Assembly: GCA_017503105.1 (NCBI GenBank)
Contig: JAFVTS010000028.1
Coordinates: forward strand, 1 to 64,000
Source of the DNA: Clostridia bacterium
GTDB lineage: Bacteria > Bacillota > Clostridia > Oscillospirales > CAG-272
Reading direction: 5' to 3'
Length of the DNA: 64,000 nt
Positions 16,148 to 24,217 of this stretch are shown here, in pieces (the first letter of the stretch is position 1; each line of letters starts with the position of its first letter). Made by a program: the position numbers and the translations under genes. The notes below the pieces were generated by a model. That model was not told the DNA's origin and made no database searches. It worked only from the letters and a program-made list of their open reading frames with translations.

Positions 16148-17479
16148 ATGGTAAAAAACAACGTTTCATCAGCGGAAAACCTGTGTGAAAACATAAGAAT
16201 TTCGAAAAACGGCACTCTGCTCTTTGCAGGGCGCGAGGCTGTGGAAATTATAGAGAAATACGGCTCTCCCGTCTTCGTTTTCGACGAGGAAAGAGTCAGA
16301 GAAAACTGTCGAAGATATAAGACGGCGCTCCGCGAGCACTTCGGTGCGGACGCCCTTCCCCTCTATGCGTCAAAGGCAGCGTCATTCAAAAGAATATACG
16401 AAATAATCGCCGAGGAGGGCTTCGGCACGGACGTCGTTTCCTCGGGTGAGATATACACGGCGAAACTTGCGGGATTTCCGCTTGAGCGCGCGTACTTCCA
16501 CTCGAACAACAAAACGGACGCCGACATTGCTTACGCTATCGAAGAGGGCGTCGGGTGCTTCGTCGTTGACAACGTAGAAGAGCTTGAGGTCATAAACGCG
16601 GCGGCGCTTGAAAAAGGCAAGAAGCAAAGGGTGCTCCTGCGTCTTACCCCAGGAATCGATCCGCACACCTATGCGGCCGTGGCAACGGGTAACGTCGATT
16701 CAAAATTCGGCTCGGCAATTGAAACGGGTCAGGCAATGAAAATCACGGGCGAGGCGCTCGCTATGACGGGCGTAGAGCTTGCGGGATTCCACTGCCACGT
16801 CGGCTCGCAGGTGTTTGACGCGGACGTTTTCTTGAAAGCGGCTGACATAATGCTCCGCTTCATACGCGACGTTAAGGACGAGTACGGCTTTGAGTGCCGT
16901 GAGCTCGACCTTGGCGGCGGCTTTGGAGTAAGATACACGGACGCTGACCCTACGCTTGACGTGAGTGAAGTTATAGGACAGATTTCCGAGAGAGTAAAAG
17001 CGCTTTCCGAAAAGCTCGGCATCACGCTTCCGAAGATGAGATTTGAGCCCGGCAGAAGCATCGTTGCCGATGCGTGTATGACGCTCTACACCGTCGGAAC
17101 GGTAAAGAAAATACCCGGTTATAAGAACTACGTTTCGGTCGACGGCGGAATGACGGACAACCCGAGATTTGCGCTTTACGGCTCGAAGTACACCGTGGCG
17201 CTTGCAAAAAGAATGAACGACGAGTGCGATTTCAAATGCTCCGTTGTCGGCAGATGCTGCGAATCGGGCGATATACTTGCCGAGGGCGTTATGCTGCCTT
17301 CGGGAATCAAGCGCGGAGATATTCTCGCCGTCTTTACGACGGGCGCTTACAACTATTCTATGTCGTCAAATTACAACAGAGTCGGAAGGCTGCCCGTCGT
17401 TATGATAGACAAGGGGGGGAACGACTACGTTGCCGTCAGGCGCGAGAGCCTTGAGGATATTGCGAGAAACGACGTCTGA
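16148..17479 (+). CDS. lysA: diaminopimelate decarboxylase
   Basis: PLP enzyme converting meso-DAP to lysine, 443 residues. The PLP lysine is K76 in LYASKA. HCHVGSQ lies near 215-221, EPGRSIVADAC near 300-310 and the active-site Cys is C371 in CCESGD, contributed across the dimer. It starts 21 nt after dapB with only a poor ribosome binding site, so coupling is likely. The genes for the middle of the DAP pathway are not here. A strong terminator follows. Confidence 0.96.
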   Translation: MVKNNVSSAENLCENIRISKNGTLLFAGREAVEIIEKYGSPVFVFDEERVRENCRRYKTALREHFGADALPLYASKAASFKRIYEIIAEEGFGTDVVSSGEIYTAKLAGFPLERAYFHSNNKTDADIAYAIEEGVGCFVVDNVEELEVINAAALEKGKKQRVLLRLTPGIDPHTYAAVATGNVDSKFGSAIETGQAMKITGEALAMTGVELAGFHCHVGSQVFDADVFLKAADIMLRFIRDVKDEYGFECRELDLGGGFGVRYTDADPTLDVSEVIGQISERVKALSEKLGITLPKMRFEPGRSIVADACMTLYTVGTVKKIPGYKNYVSVDGGMTDNPRFALYGSKYTVALAKRMNDECDFKCSVVGRCCESGDILAEGVMLPSGIKRGDILAVFTTGAYNYSMSSNYNRVGRLPVVMIDKGGNDYVAVRRESLEDIARNDV

Positions 17480-17540
17480 TGCGCCGCCGTTCTGCAAAAA
17501 GCAAACTTTTATTTACATTGCGCTATAAAATTTAATGAAA

Positions 17541-17584
17541 AAAGGTGCGTTTTCTTAACACGGGTACGCACCTTTTGTTTTTTT
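17541..17584 (+). terminator. intrinsic terminator of lysA operon
   Basis: GGTGCGT (17544-17550) and ACGCACC (17566-17572) with flanking A and T runs form the stem. A T-rich tail follows. Confidence 0.85.
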
Positions 17585-17594
17585 CGTTAGTATG

Positions 17595-17637
17595 CAAAAA
17601 GCAGAGAAAAAGCGTTTTTTTGCCTCTTCTCTGCTCT
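17595..17637 (-). terminator. intrinsic terminator of the LmbE-GH3 operon
   Basis: AGCAGAGAA (17600-17608) and TTCTCTGCT (17627-17635) form a 9-bp stem. On the minus strand a T run follows (A run at 17596-17600). It lies 57 nt after the GH3 stop. It converges with the lysA terminator. Confidence 0.8.
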
Positions 17638-17693
17638 TTTATTTGCTTTTTATTCGCAAAAATTGCTGTATGCGCTTCCTATCTCAAAGACTA

Positions 17694-19292
17694 TCACTTA
17701 AGCTTCACGTCGTAAGTGAGCACGCCATTTGCGGGGGCTTTACCTGCGAGGACGTTAAGTCCCGCTTCAACACCAAGCTCCGCACCCGTGCCAATTATAA
17801 CGCGCGAGACGTGCGAGAAATCTTCAAGCACGAAGGGGTTGCCGAAGTGAAGAACGGTGGAGATCCTGTTTGTGACCTGCATCGCGTTTACAAGAGAGAT
17901 AAGCGGGGGCGTGAATCTCTCCTCACCGCAGTAAGCGCCACCCATATAGAAGGTGACGAACACCGTTTCGTAGCCGTAGGAATTCTCAAGCAGCTTCCAT
18001 ACCTGTCCTGAGTGTGGGTAATCGGGAATAGAGTCGACTATGCTGTTCGGGAAGAGCTCTTTTAGCCTTTCGGTGATTTTGTTCGGATGATACCAAGGGA
18101 CTCTGAAGGTGTCAACGTCGGGCTTTGACTCATCCACGGCCGCGTGAGTTTCCTTTAAAACAACGAAATAATACTTTCCGTCCCTGTCAAGTCCTGTCGG
18201 CAGCCCCTCGTCGATCTTTGCATAGATGTAATCCGTGTTTATGCGGTTGAAGGTGGCGATATCCTCTTCCGTAACGTCGTCAAACTTCGGCAGCATAGCA
18301 TATACCTTATGCTGTGCTGCGAGAACGCGCTTTACGGAGGCGTCAAGCTTCTCGGGAGTGATCGTTCCGTTTTCGTAATACTCCTTTATCCAAGAAAGCG
18401 CATCCTCGTTATCCTTCGTCCAAGGAAGAGCAAGGTCCGTGGCATTCGCGACCGAAAGACCTACGCCGCCCTTTAATCCGAACTTCGCGACAACGCCCAT
18501 CATTGCAAGAGCGTCGGTGATAGCAAAGCCCTCAAAGCCCTGATCTCTGAATATCTTTATAAGCTCCTTTGAAAGGCTTGCAGGATAGTCGGGATCTATG
18601 TTGGGGTAACGTCCGTGGCGGAGCATAACGCCGTCAAGAAGCCCCTGTCTGTCAAGCTCCATATACGGGTAAAGGTTATATTCAAGGAGAGTTTCCACAG
18701 TGTCGGGCGAGGTGGTTTCCGCCATATGAGAGTCAACGGTCCTGTCGACCTCGGGAGAGCTGCCCGGATAGTGCTTTGCAACGGTGAGAACGCCTCCGTC
18801 GTGCATTCCTCTTGCGATAGCCGAGGCGAGCTTTGCCACCTTGTACTTATCGCCGCCGAGAGAGCGCGCCGTACCGTTGCAGGTAGCGTTGCCGTTCGTC
18901 ATATCAATAACGGGGTCGCAAACGACGTTGTAGCCTCTTTTACGAGCGGTAATAGCCGTGACCTTTCCGAACATATAAGCAAGCTCTTCGGAATCCGTCA
19001 TTCCTACCGAATTATGCTTGCCGATAAGATGAGGCGCCATTCCGCTTTCCGCATCGCAAATAATGAGAAGAGGGTAATCCGCGGCATTCTTGAGCCTTTT
19101 AAGAGTCGCATCGGTATCAGCGCCGGGTGTGATCCACAGAGCGCCGAGCGAGTGCTCTTTTATGAGCTTTTCGATAAAATCCACGTCCGTATCCTTCGGA
19201 CGGTTGCAGACCGCCGTCATAGTCATTCCGATTTTCTGCTCTGTCGTAAGTTCTTCGAATTTAAGTTCCTTGATTTCTTTTTTTGCGCTCAT
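17694..19292 (-). CDS. GH3 beta-N-acetylhexosaminidase-like (NagZ type), copy 2
   Basis: GH3 glycosidase of 532 residues, cytoplasmic. KHYPG at 173-177 followed by DSH at 187-189 matches the NagZ acid/base loop (KH-x-PG...D-[ST]-H, Asp-His dyad). D260 in ITDALAMM is the likely nucleophile. The TIM barrel fills about 1-330, and the remaining 200 residues look like the second alpha/beta domain. CGGAGG precedes the ATG. It is a tandem paralogue of the next gene upstream. Known NagZ-like enzymes cut N-acetylglucosamine from muropeptides or chitin-like sugars; the linked LmbE deacetylase supports an amino-sugar substrate. Confidence 0.82.
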   Translation of the reverse strand: MSAKKEIKELKFEELTTEQKIGMTMTAVCNRPKDTDVDFIEKLIKEHSLGALWITPGADTDATLKRLKNAADYPLLIICDAESGMAPHLIGKHNSVGMTDSEELAYMFGKVTAITARKRGYNVVCDPVIDMTNGNATCNGTARSLGGDKYKVAKLASAIARGMHDGGVLTVAKHYPGSSPEVDRTVDSHMAETTSPDTVETLLEYNLYPYMELDRQGLLDGVMLRHGRYPNIDPDYPASLSKELIKIFRDQGFEGFAITDALAMMGVVAKFGLKGGVGLSVANATDLALPWTKDNEDALSWIKEYYENGTITPEKLDASVKRVLAAQHKVYAMLPKFDDVTEEDIATFNRINTDYIYAKIDEGLPTGLDRDGKYYFVVLKETHAAVDESKPDVDTFRVPWYHPNKITERLKELFPNSIVDSIPDYPHSGQVWKLLENSYGYETVFVTFYMGGAYCGEERFTPPLISLVNAMQVTNRISTVLHFGNPFVLEDFSHVSRVIIGTGAELGVEAGLNVLAGKAPANGVLTYDVKLK

Positions 19293-19318
19293 AATTTTTC
19301 CTCCGTTTTTAATGATTC

Positions 19319-19324
19319 ATTATA
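19319..19324 (-). promoter_or_regulatory. possible internal promoter (extended -10)
   Basis: On the minus strand TGGTATAAT (extended -10) lies 27 bp before the second GH3 gene, without a clear -35. A small AT-rich hairpin precedes it (about 19346-19372). This could give the second GH3 gene separate expression. Confidence 0.3.
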
Positions 19325-19370
19325 CCATATAATTTCAAAAAAGGAAAGGGTAAAAAATATTTTTTCCCTT

Positions 19371-20966
19371 TTATTTTAGCTTCACGTCATACGTGAGCAC
19401 GCCATTTGCGGGGTACTCGCCCGCGAGAACGTCAAGACCCGCATCGACACCCATCGAAGACGCAGTGCCGATTATGACACGCGAGGTGTGCGGAAAGTCC
19501 TCGGCGACGTAGGGGTTTCCGAAATGGACGAGAGTTGAGATACGCTCGGAGACCTGCATCGCCTCGACCATAGAAACGATGCGCGGCGTCAAGCATTCCT
19601 TGCCCGCGTAGCAAGCGCTGTTAAGGAAAGTGATGAACACGACGTCACCGTGGTCAAGGGACTCGGAGAGGAATTTCGAAACTCTGTTCGGCGTGGGGTA
19701 CTCGGAGATAAACGTGCTCTTTGAATTTGGGAAGAGCTCCTTTAATCTCTCGGCAATTTTAAAGGGATTGTACCACGCGGTCTTCATCGTGTCAACGAGG
19801 ACCTTGTCGTTTTCCGCAGCGCCGAGCTCCGTTTCCGTAAGAATAGCGAAGAAATGCTCCGCCTCGCGGTCAAGTGCGACGGGAACGCCGTCATCGCATT
19901 TTGCAAAGACGGAATCCTTGTTTATACACTCGAAGAGCTTTTTATCCTCCTCGGTGATCTCGGTGAATTTAGGCTCCATAACGGCTACCTTATGCTGAGC
20001 GGCAAGGACGTCCTTTACGAGCGCATCGAGCGTGTCGTCGGGGATCATTCCCTCGGCGTAACACTCACGGAGCCAGCCCATAACGCGCTCCGTCTTATCA
20101 CAGAAAGGAAGCGAGAGCGCTCCTGCGTTTCCTACCGCAAGACCGACGCTGTTCTTCCTTCCGAACTTTGCGACAACGCCCATCATATTAAGCGCGTCCG
20201 TCATAGCAAAGCCGTCAAAGCCGCGGTCGCGTATAAGGTGCATAAACTTTGACGAAAGGCTGACGGGATAGTCGGGATCGACGCTCGGGAAACGGGAATG
20301 CTTTAGCATAACGCCGTCAATAAGTCCTTCCTTGATAAGCTCAAGGTAAGGGTAAAGATTGTAATCAAGAAGCTGCTCTTCCGTTTCGGGCGCGGTCGTT
20401 TCCGCCATATGCGAATCAATGGTATTTCCGCTCACGGACGAGCCGGGATAGTGCTTTGCAACGGTGAGAACGCCGGCATCGTGCATTGCTCTTGCCTCTG
20501 CCGCCGCCAGCGCCGCAACCTTTTCCTTATCCCCGCCGAGGGAACGGATGTTGCCGCCGCAAAGGCTTCTGCCGTTTACCATATCGAGGACGGGATTGCA
20601 TACCACGTTGTACCCATCGCGTCTTGCCCCGAGCGCCGTGAGCTTTCCGAATACGTAAGCCGCATCCTCCGAGCCCGTCATTCCGACAGCGTTCTGACGT
20701 CCTATCTTATACTCACCCCAACCGTTTTCCGCATCGGTGAAGAAGAGGAGCGGATAGTCGGCTGCCTCTTTTAACCGCTTCATAATATGCTTATTGGCGC
20801 CGTCTCTCGGAGTTATCCATACGCCGCCAAGGGAGTGATTTTTAATAAGCTGCTCTACGTAGTCGACGTCACAGTACACGTCGTCCCAGCAAAACGCTAT
20901 CGTAGACATTCCGAGCTTTTGATCTGTCGAAAGCTCCTCAAATTTTATTTCCTTGATCTGCTTCAT
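19371..20966 (-). CDS. GH3 beta-N-acetylhexosaminidase-like (NagZ type), copy 1
   Basis: GH3 enzyme of 531 residues from ATG at 20964-20966, where GAGGTG sits 4 nt upstream. The open frame continues to a TTG at 20981, but this abuts the LmbE stop and adds only five residues. It has the same catalytic motifs as its neighbour: AKHYPGSS, IDSHMAE and the nucleophile Asp in AMTDALNMMG. The paralogues share overall layout but differ throughout, so the duplication is old. It lies 15 nt after the LmbE gene. Two diverged enzymes may act on different linkages, which is inference. Confidence 0.82.
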   Translation of the reverse strand: MKQIKEIKFEELSTDQKLGMSTIAFCWDDVYCDVDYVEQLIKNHSLGGVWITPRDGANKHIMKRLKEAADYPLLFFTDAENGWGEYKIGRQNAVGMTGSEDAAYVFGKLTALGARRDGYNVVCNPVLDMVNGRSLCGGNIRSLGGDKEKVAALAAAEARAMHDAGVLTVAKHYPGSSVSGNTIDSHMAETTAPETEEQLLDYNLYPYLELIKEGLIDGVMLKHSRFPSVDPDYPVSLSSKFMHLIRDRGFDGFAMTDALNMMGVVAKFGRKNSVGLAVGNAGALSLPFCDKTERVMGWLRECYAEGMIPDDTLDALVKDVLAAQHKVAVMEPKFTEITEEDKKLFECINKDSVFAKCDDGVPVALDREAEHFFAILTETELGAAENDKVLVDTMKTAWYNPFKIAERLKELFPNSKSTFISEYPTPNRVSKFLSESLDHGDVVFITFLNSACYAGKECLTPRIVSMVEAMQVSERISTLVHFGNPYVAEDFPHTSRVIIGTASSMGVDAGLDVLAGEYPANGVLTYDVKLK

Positions 20967-20981
20967 AACGCACCTCAGCAA

Positions 20982-21833
20982 TTAAAGGTAAAACAGTTTA
21001 TTTACAAGCTCTTCGTCGGGCTGCTTTCCGTACTCTGAGAGCATAAACGCCTCAGCGTAGCGGATCTTCTTTCCCTTTTCCTCGCCGTATCTTTCGATAA
21101 GCGCCTGTCTGTGACGCGATGCGGTTTTTGCAAATCTCGCCTCGTAGCCGCTCTTGGTGGCGAGTATCTCTTCGTCCGTGGTCTTATCGGTTATCTTTAT
21201 TCCGCGCAGAAATTCGCGTCTTTCTTCCTTTCCTTCGGGAACGGTCTCTCCGTAAGTATAGGGAAGCCACTCGTACACCTGACTTACGTTGAAGTCTGCA
21301 ATATCAAGCTTTCTTTCCATCTCTTCCTCCGTAAGCTCGACGATGAACGTCGGCTCGAAGGGCGGATACCTGAAAGTGTCCTCGTTATATACGATAACGG
21401 GCATATATCTCATTGCGGGAACGTCGGGACAGGTGTGCGGAACCGTGAGTATATACGACGCGTCCTGAACGAGCTGAGCCGATGCTCTGTGGTCTGCGTG
21501 ATAATCGTTCGGTCTGTGAGCAACGATGAGATCGGGATTAAACTCTCTTATGTACCTGATAAGTCTTTCCCGCGTTTCAAGGTCCGCCATAAGGGTGCAG
21601 TCGTGAACGTCGCTCCAAACGTCGTACCGAATGCCGAGATACTCTGCGACCTTAGCCGATTCGCCCGCGCGTCTTTTCGTGGTTTCCTCCGGCGTCATTA
21701 TATGATGACCGCCGTCGCCGTTACACATAGAAAGAAAGCGGACCTCATAACCTGCCTTTACCCATTTTTGAGTGATACCGCCTACTCTGAATTCGTTATC
21801 GTCCTGGTGTGCGCCTACACAAAGAATTTTCAT
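20982..21833 (-). CDS. PIG-L/LmbE family N-acetyl sugar deacetylase
   Basis: Zinc-dependent deacetylase family (N-acetylglucosaminyl-PI, mycothiol and bacillithiol precursor deacetylases, and catabolic relatives), 283 residues. Zinc ligands sit in AHQDD (8-12) and HADH after HRPNDY. There is no signal peptide. AAGGAGG precedes ATG. It is first in the operon with two GH3 hexosaminidases, so deacetylation of an N-acetylhexosamine or its glycoside is the likely role. BshB-type bacillithiol synthesis cannot be excluded, but no bshA or bshC is nearby. Confidence 0.85.
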   Translation of the reverse strand: MKILCVGAHQDDNEFRVGGITQKWVKAGYEVRFLSMCNGDGGHHIMTPEETTKRRAGESAKVAEYLGIRYDVWSDVHDCTLMADLETRERLIRYIREFNPDLIVAHRPNDYHADHRASAQLVQDASYILTVPHTCPDVPAMRYMPVIVYNEDTFRYPPFEPTFIVELTEEEMERKLDIADFNVSQVYEWLPYTYGETVPEGKEERREFLRGIKITDKTTDEEILATKSGYEARFAKTASRHRQALIERYGEEKGKKIRYAEAFMLSEYGKQPDEELVNKLFYL

Positions 21834-21863
21834 TTTATTTTCCTCCTTAACATTTTTCAGGTA

Positions 21864-21892
21864 TTGACTTTACCTTGTACTTATTGTATAAT
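21864..21892 (+). promoter_or_regulatory. promoter of the araC-type regulator gene
   Basis: TTGACT (21864-21869) and TATAAT (21887-21892), 17-bp spacer. Its -10 box overlaps that of the divergent operon promoter almost completely, so the two promoters probably exclude each other. Confidence 0.75.
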
Positions 21893-21915
21893 ATTTTTAG
21901 CAAAAGCACAAGCAA
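21888..21915 (-). promoter_or_regulatory. promoter of the LmbE-GH3-GH3 operon
   Basis: On the minus strand TTGCTT (21910-21915) and TATTAT (21888-21893) are 16 bp apart. The weak -35 and short spacer suggest that an activator is needed, which fits the adjacent direct repeats. Confidence 0.55.
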
Positions 21916-21916
21916 A

Positions 21917-21948
21917 ATATTGATATTTTTTTGAAGTATATTGATATT
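21917..21948. promoter_or_regulatory. paired direct repeats, probable AraC-family operator
   Basis: ATATTGATATT occurs at 21917-21927 and again, identical, at 21938-21948, exactly 21 bp apart (two helical turns). Relative to the predicted leftward start near 21881 the repeats centre at about -41 and -62. This is the usual geometry for an AraC-family activator touching the -35 region. The araC gene adjoins. Confidence 0.65.
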
Positions 21949-21961
21949 CCGAGGAACTTTT

Positions 21962-22780
21962 ATGGATATAACGTATGAAACTCACTTAACTATAAAAAAA
22001 GACAAACTTTGTCCGTTCAAGCTTCTTATAGGAACGATAGACGGTGACCGCGGCATCTGCAATTGGCACGAAAACATCGAGGTGCTCCTCATAAATGGCG
22101 GTGACGGCCGCGTCCTTTACGGCAGCGAATACCTCGACGTGAGCGACGGGAGCATAATAGCCGTCAATTCGGGTGCACTCCACCGACTTTGCGGCGACGG
22201 ATACGACATTCTCGGATTTATAATAGACTCCGACTTCTGCAAGGAAAACGGCATTGACACATCGGCCCTTGTGTTTGAACGATGCTTTTTTGACGACGAA
22301 ATCGCGCGGATAATGAAGAGCACGGCAAGCACCGTGAAGTCATACACGGATGCGCCCACTTCTCTTGGCGGTGCAAGGGCACGGTGCGCCGTGCTTGAGC
22401 TTCTCATAAAGCTTACGGAAAGACATTCCGCCGTTTTTTGCGAGATAGGAAAGGAGCGGAGGAGCTCGGAGGAATACGTCAAGACCGTCATAAAGCACCT
22501 TAACGCTCACAGCAAGGAGGAGATGAGTCTTGACGAGCTGGCGGCTCTTTGCGGAATAACGAAATACCACTTATCGCGCGAGTTCAAGCGATATACGGGA
22601 AGCACGGTCTTCAGCTACCTGAACGTGCTGAAATGCAAAAACGCCGAGGGGCTTATCCTTCACGGAAAGTCGGTCTCGGAGGCGGCGTTTGAGAGCGGGT
22701 TTGAGAGCCTTTCTTATTTTTCAAGAACGTACAAGAAGATTATGGGACGCTCGCCCTCGGCTATAATACGAAGAAGATAA
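21962..22780 (+). CDS. AraC family transcriptional regulator
   Basis: An N-terminal cupin-like ligand domain (about 1-150, with a WHENIEVLLINGG start typical of sugar-sensing AraC proteins) is followed by a C-terminal double helix-turn-helix (about 170-270; LDELAALCGITKYHLSREFKRYTG, then the second helix pair ending in SYFSRTYKKIMGRSPS). It is 272 residues from ATG 21962, chosen over an upstream TTG because GAGGAA lies 5 nt ahead. It is divergent from the LmbE-GH3 operon and presumably activates it in response to a sugar inducer. Confidence 0.88.
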   Translation: MDITYETHLTIKKDKLCPFKLLIGTIDGDRGICNWHENIEVLLINGGDGRVLYGSEYLDVSDGSIIAVNSGALHRLCGDGYDILGFIIDSDFCKENGIDTSALVFERCFFDDEIARIMKSTASTVKSYTDAPTSLGGARARCAVLELLIKLTERHSAVFCEIGKERRSSEEYVKTVIKHLNAHSKEEMSLDELAALCGITKYHLSREFKRYTGSTVFSYLNVLKCKNAEGLILHGKSVSEAAFESGFESLSYFSRTYKKIMGRSPSAIIRRR

Positions 22781-22791
22781 AAAAATTATTA

Positions 22792-22820
22792 TTGACAAAT
22801 ATTCACAGATATTATACAAT
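22792..22820 (+). promoter_or_regulatory. promoter of membrane protein pair
   Basis: TTGACA (22792-22797), 17-bp spacer, TACAAT (22815-22820), 31 bp before the GTG start. Confidence 0.8.
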
Positions 22821-22851
22821 ATATTTGAAAAAGAAATAAGGAGGAGTCTTT

Positions 22852-23451
22852 GTGAAACGTTATTTTCACGCTCTGCTCTACGGCTTAGGGACGCTCTTGG
22901 CAGGATATGCAATATTCATAGTCGCAAGCATCGTCTGTCACTGGTTCTACGAGGCGCTGATAGATTGGTTTCCGACGCTATTCAAGGATTACAGTCCCGT
23001 GCTTAACTCGGATAAGTATTTTTTCGCATCTCTTGTCGAAAAGATGCTGGCATCCGTCTTGTCAATAGCCCTCGCGGCTATCCTCGTTACGAGGCACGAC
23101 AACGGGCGCGATGAGTATATAATACAAAAAACCGAGGGCTTCTACCGTATAAACGAAGTCATTCCGATGTATTATAAACGCTACGCCTTGCCCGACCTCG
23201 TAGCCTCCCTTATTGCGACGGTGTTAATTTCGGCTCTGATAATTCCCGCGCAACTTGCCGAATTCTCAGAGGTCAGCAAATTCTCAAATTTGGTCGGATC
23301 GTTCAAAAGCTTTCATATAGGCATCTTCTACGAGAAGTGGGGATTCGCCGCGGCGGCGCTTTTCGTCTTTGCCGTGTCATACGCATTCAAGCTTCTCGCG
23401 GGGCTTTTCGGACTGAAAAAGTGGCGTGCCGCTTGGCTGACGTATAACTGA
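22852..23451 (+). CDS. multi-pass membrane protein of unknown function
   Basis: 199 residues, not recognised. There are about four hydrophobic segments (roughly 8-30, 60-82, 112-135 and 166-190), with a charged cytosolic loop after the second segment (TRHDNGRDEY). The start is GTG with AAGGAGGAG ideally spaced. It is followed 13 nt later by a second unknown membrane-anchored protein. The pair shares one promoter and one terminator, so the products probably work together in the envelope. No enzymatic motif is visible. Confidence 0.7.
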   Translation: MKRYFHALLYGLGTLLAGYAIFIVASIVCHWFYEALIDWFPTLFKDYSPVLNSDKYFFASLVEKMLASVLSIALAAILVTRHDNGRDEYIIQKTEGFYRINEVIPMYYKRYALPDLVASLIATVLISALIIPAQLAEFSEVSKFSNLVGSFKSFHIGIFYEKWGFAAAALFVFAVSYAFKLLAGLFGLKKWRAAWLTYN

Positions 23452-23464
23452 CGGAGGGCATAAT

Positions 23465-24142
23465 ATGAGCGAGATCTTATTTTTCATCTTTATCGTTTTG
23501 CTGACCGTCCTTCTCTTCGGCGCGGTACGCTCGATAACAAAGCGCGTATTCCTTATGCTGAAGCTCCGAGAATTGAAAAAGATTACGGGAGCGAAAATCA
23601 AATACCACAGCCTGCCCTTTTTATCCTTAATAAAATTCTCCGATAAGCCGGAGATAAGCGTTGAAATGACCGACAGAGTTTATCTCATTCGCTTGATCGG
23701 CGCGAAATCGAAGACCAGAAGAGTGCATTTTGCAAACCCTGAGTTTACAGTTACGACAAAGGGGCGGCGCACCTCGGGCGGCGTCAAGATCTTAGCTATG
23801 GGGCGCGCGGGACTCAGACGCGGAAGATTCGTGCGCGTTCAGCCTCAATACTATTCTCCAAAGGTTGGAAAAGTGAGACTGCTTCCCAAGCTGAAAGTAA
23901 CGGATGAAGGCGCGCTTAACGGTAAGAAGGCGGTACCCGTGTTGATTTTTAACCCCGCACCGCACGACGTCACCTACGTTACACCCGAGAAAAACAAGGT
24001 GCTTGCGGCATTTACGGGCGATATGGTCTACGATCATATGATCTTTACGGCATCGACCTTCGTTACTTACGCCGAGAGACACGAAAGACAGGAAACGGAG
24101 CGTAGAAAAAGCTCCTCTTATTGGGACGAATATTTCTCATAA
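23465..24142 (+). CDS. membrane-anchored protein of unknown function
   Basis: 225 residues, not recognised. One N-terminal transmembrane helix (about 4-24) is followed by a very basic juxtamembrane stretch and a soluble, beta-rich cytoplasmic-type domain. ATG start with GGAGGG close upstream. The second half contains RVQPQYYSPKVGKVRLLPKL and ends in a charged tail. It is cotranscribed with the upstream membrane protein and ends at a strong terminator. Confidence 0.65.
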   Translation: MSEILFFIFIVLLTVLLFGAVRSITKRVFLMLKLRELKKITGAKIKYHSLPFLSLIKFSDKPEISVEMTDRVYLIRLIGAKSKTRRVHFANPEFTVTTKGRRTSGGVKILAMGRAGLRRGRFVRVQPQYYSPKVGKVRLLPKLKVTDEGALNGKKAVPVLIFNPAPHDVTYVTPEKNKVLAAFTGDMVYDHMIFTASTFVTYAERHERQETERRKSSSYWDEYFS

Positions 24143-24150
24143 AACAAAAA

Positions 24151-24208
24151 AGTACGGCAAGTCGCCACCCTGAAATTTAACACGGGGTACGGCTTGCCGC
24201 ATTTTTTA
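24151..24208. terminator. bidirectional terminator between convergent operons
   Basis: CGGCAAG (24155-24161) and CTTGCCG (24193-24199) pair, with an A run before and a T run after. It serves both the membrane protein pair (plus) and the valS-gpsA operon (minus). Confidence 0.75.
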
Positions 24209-24217
24209 TTCTGAAAT

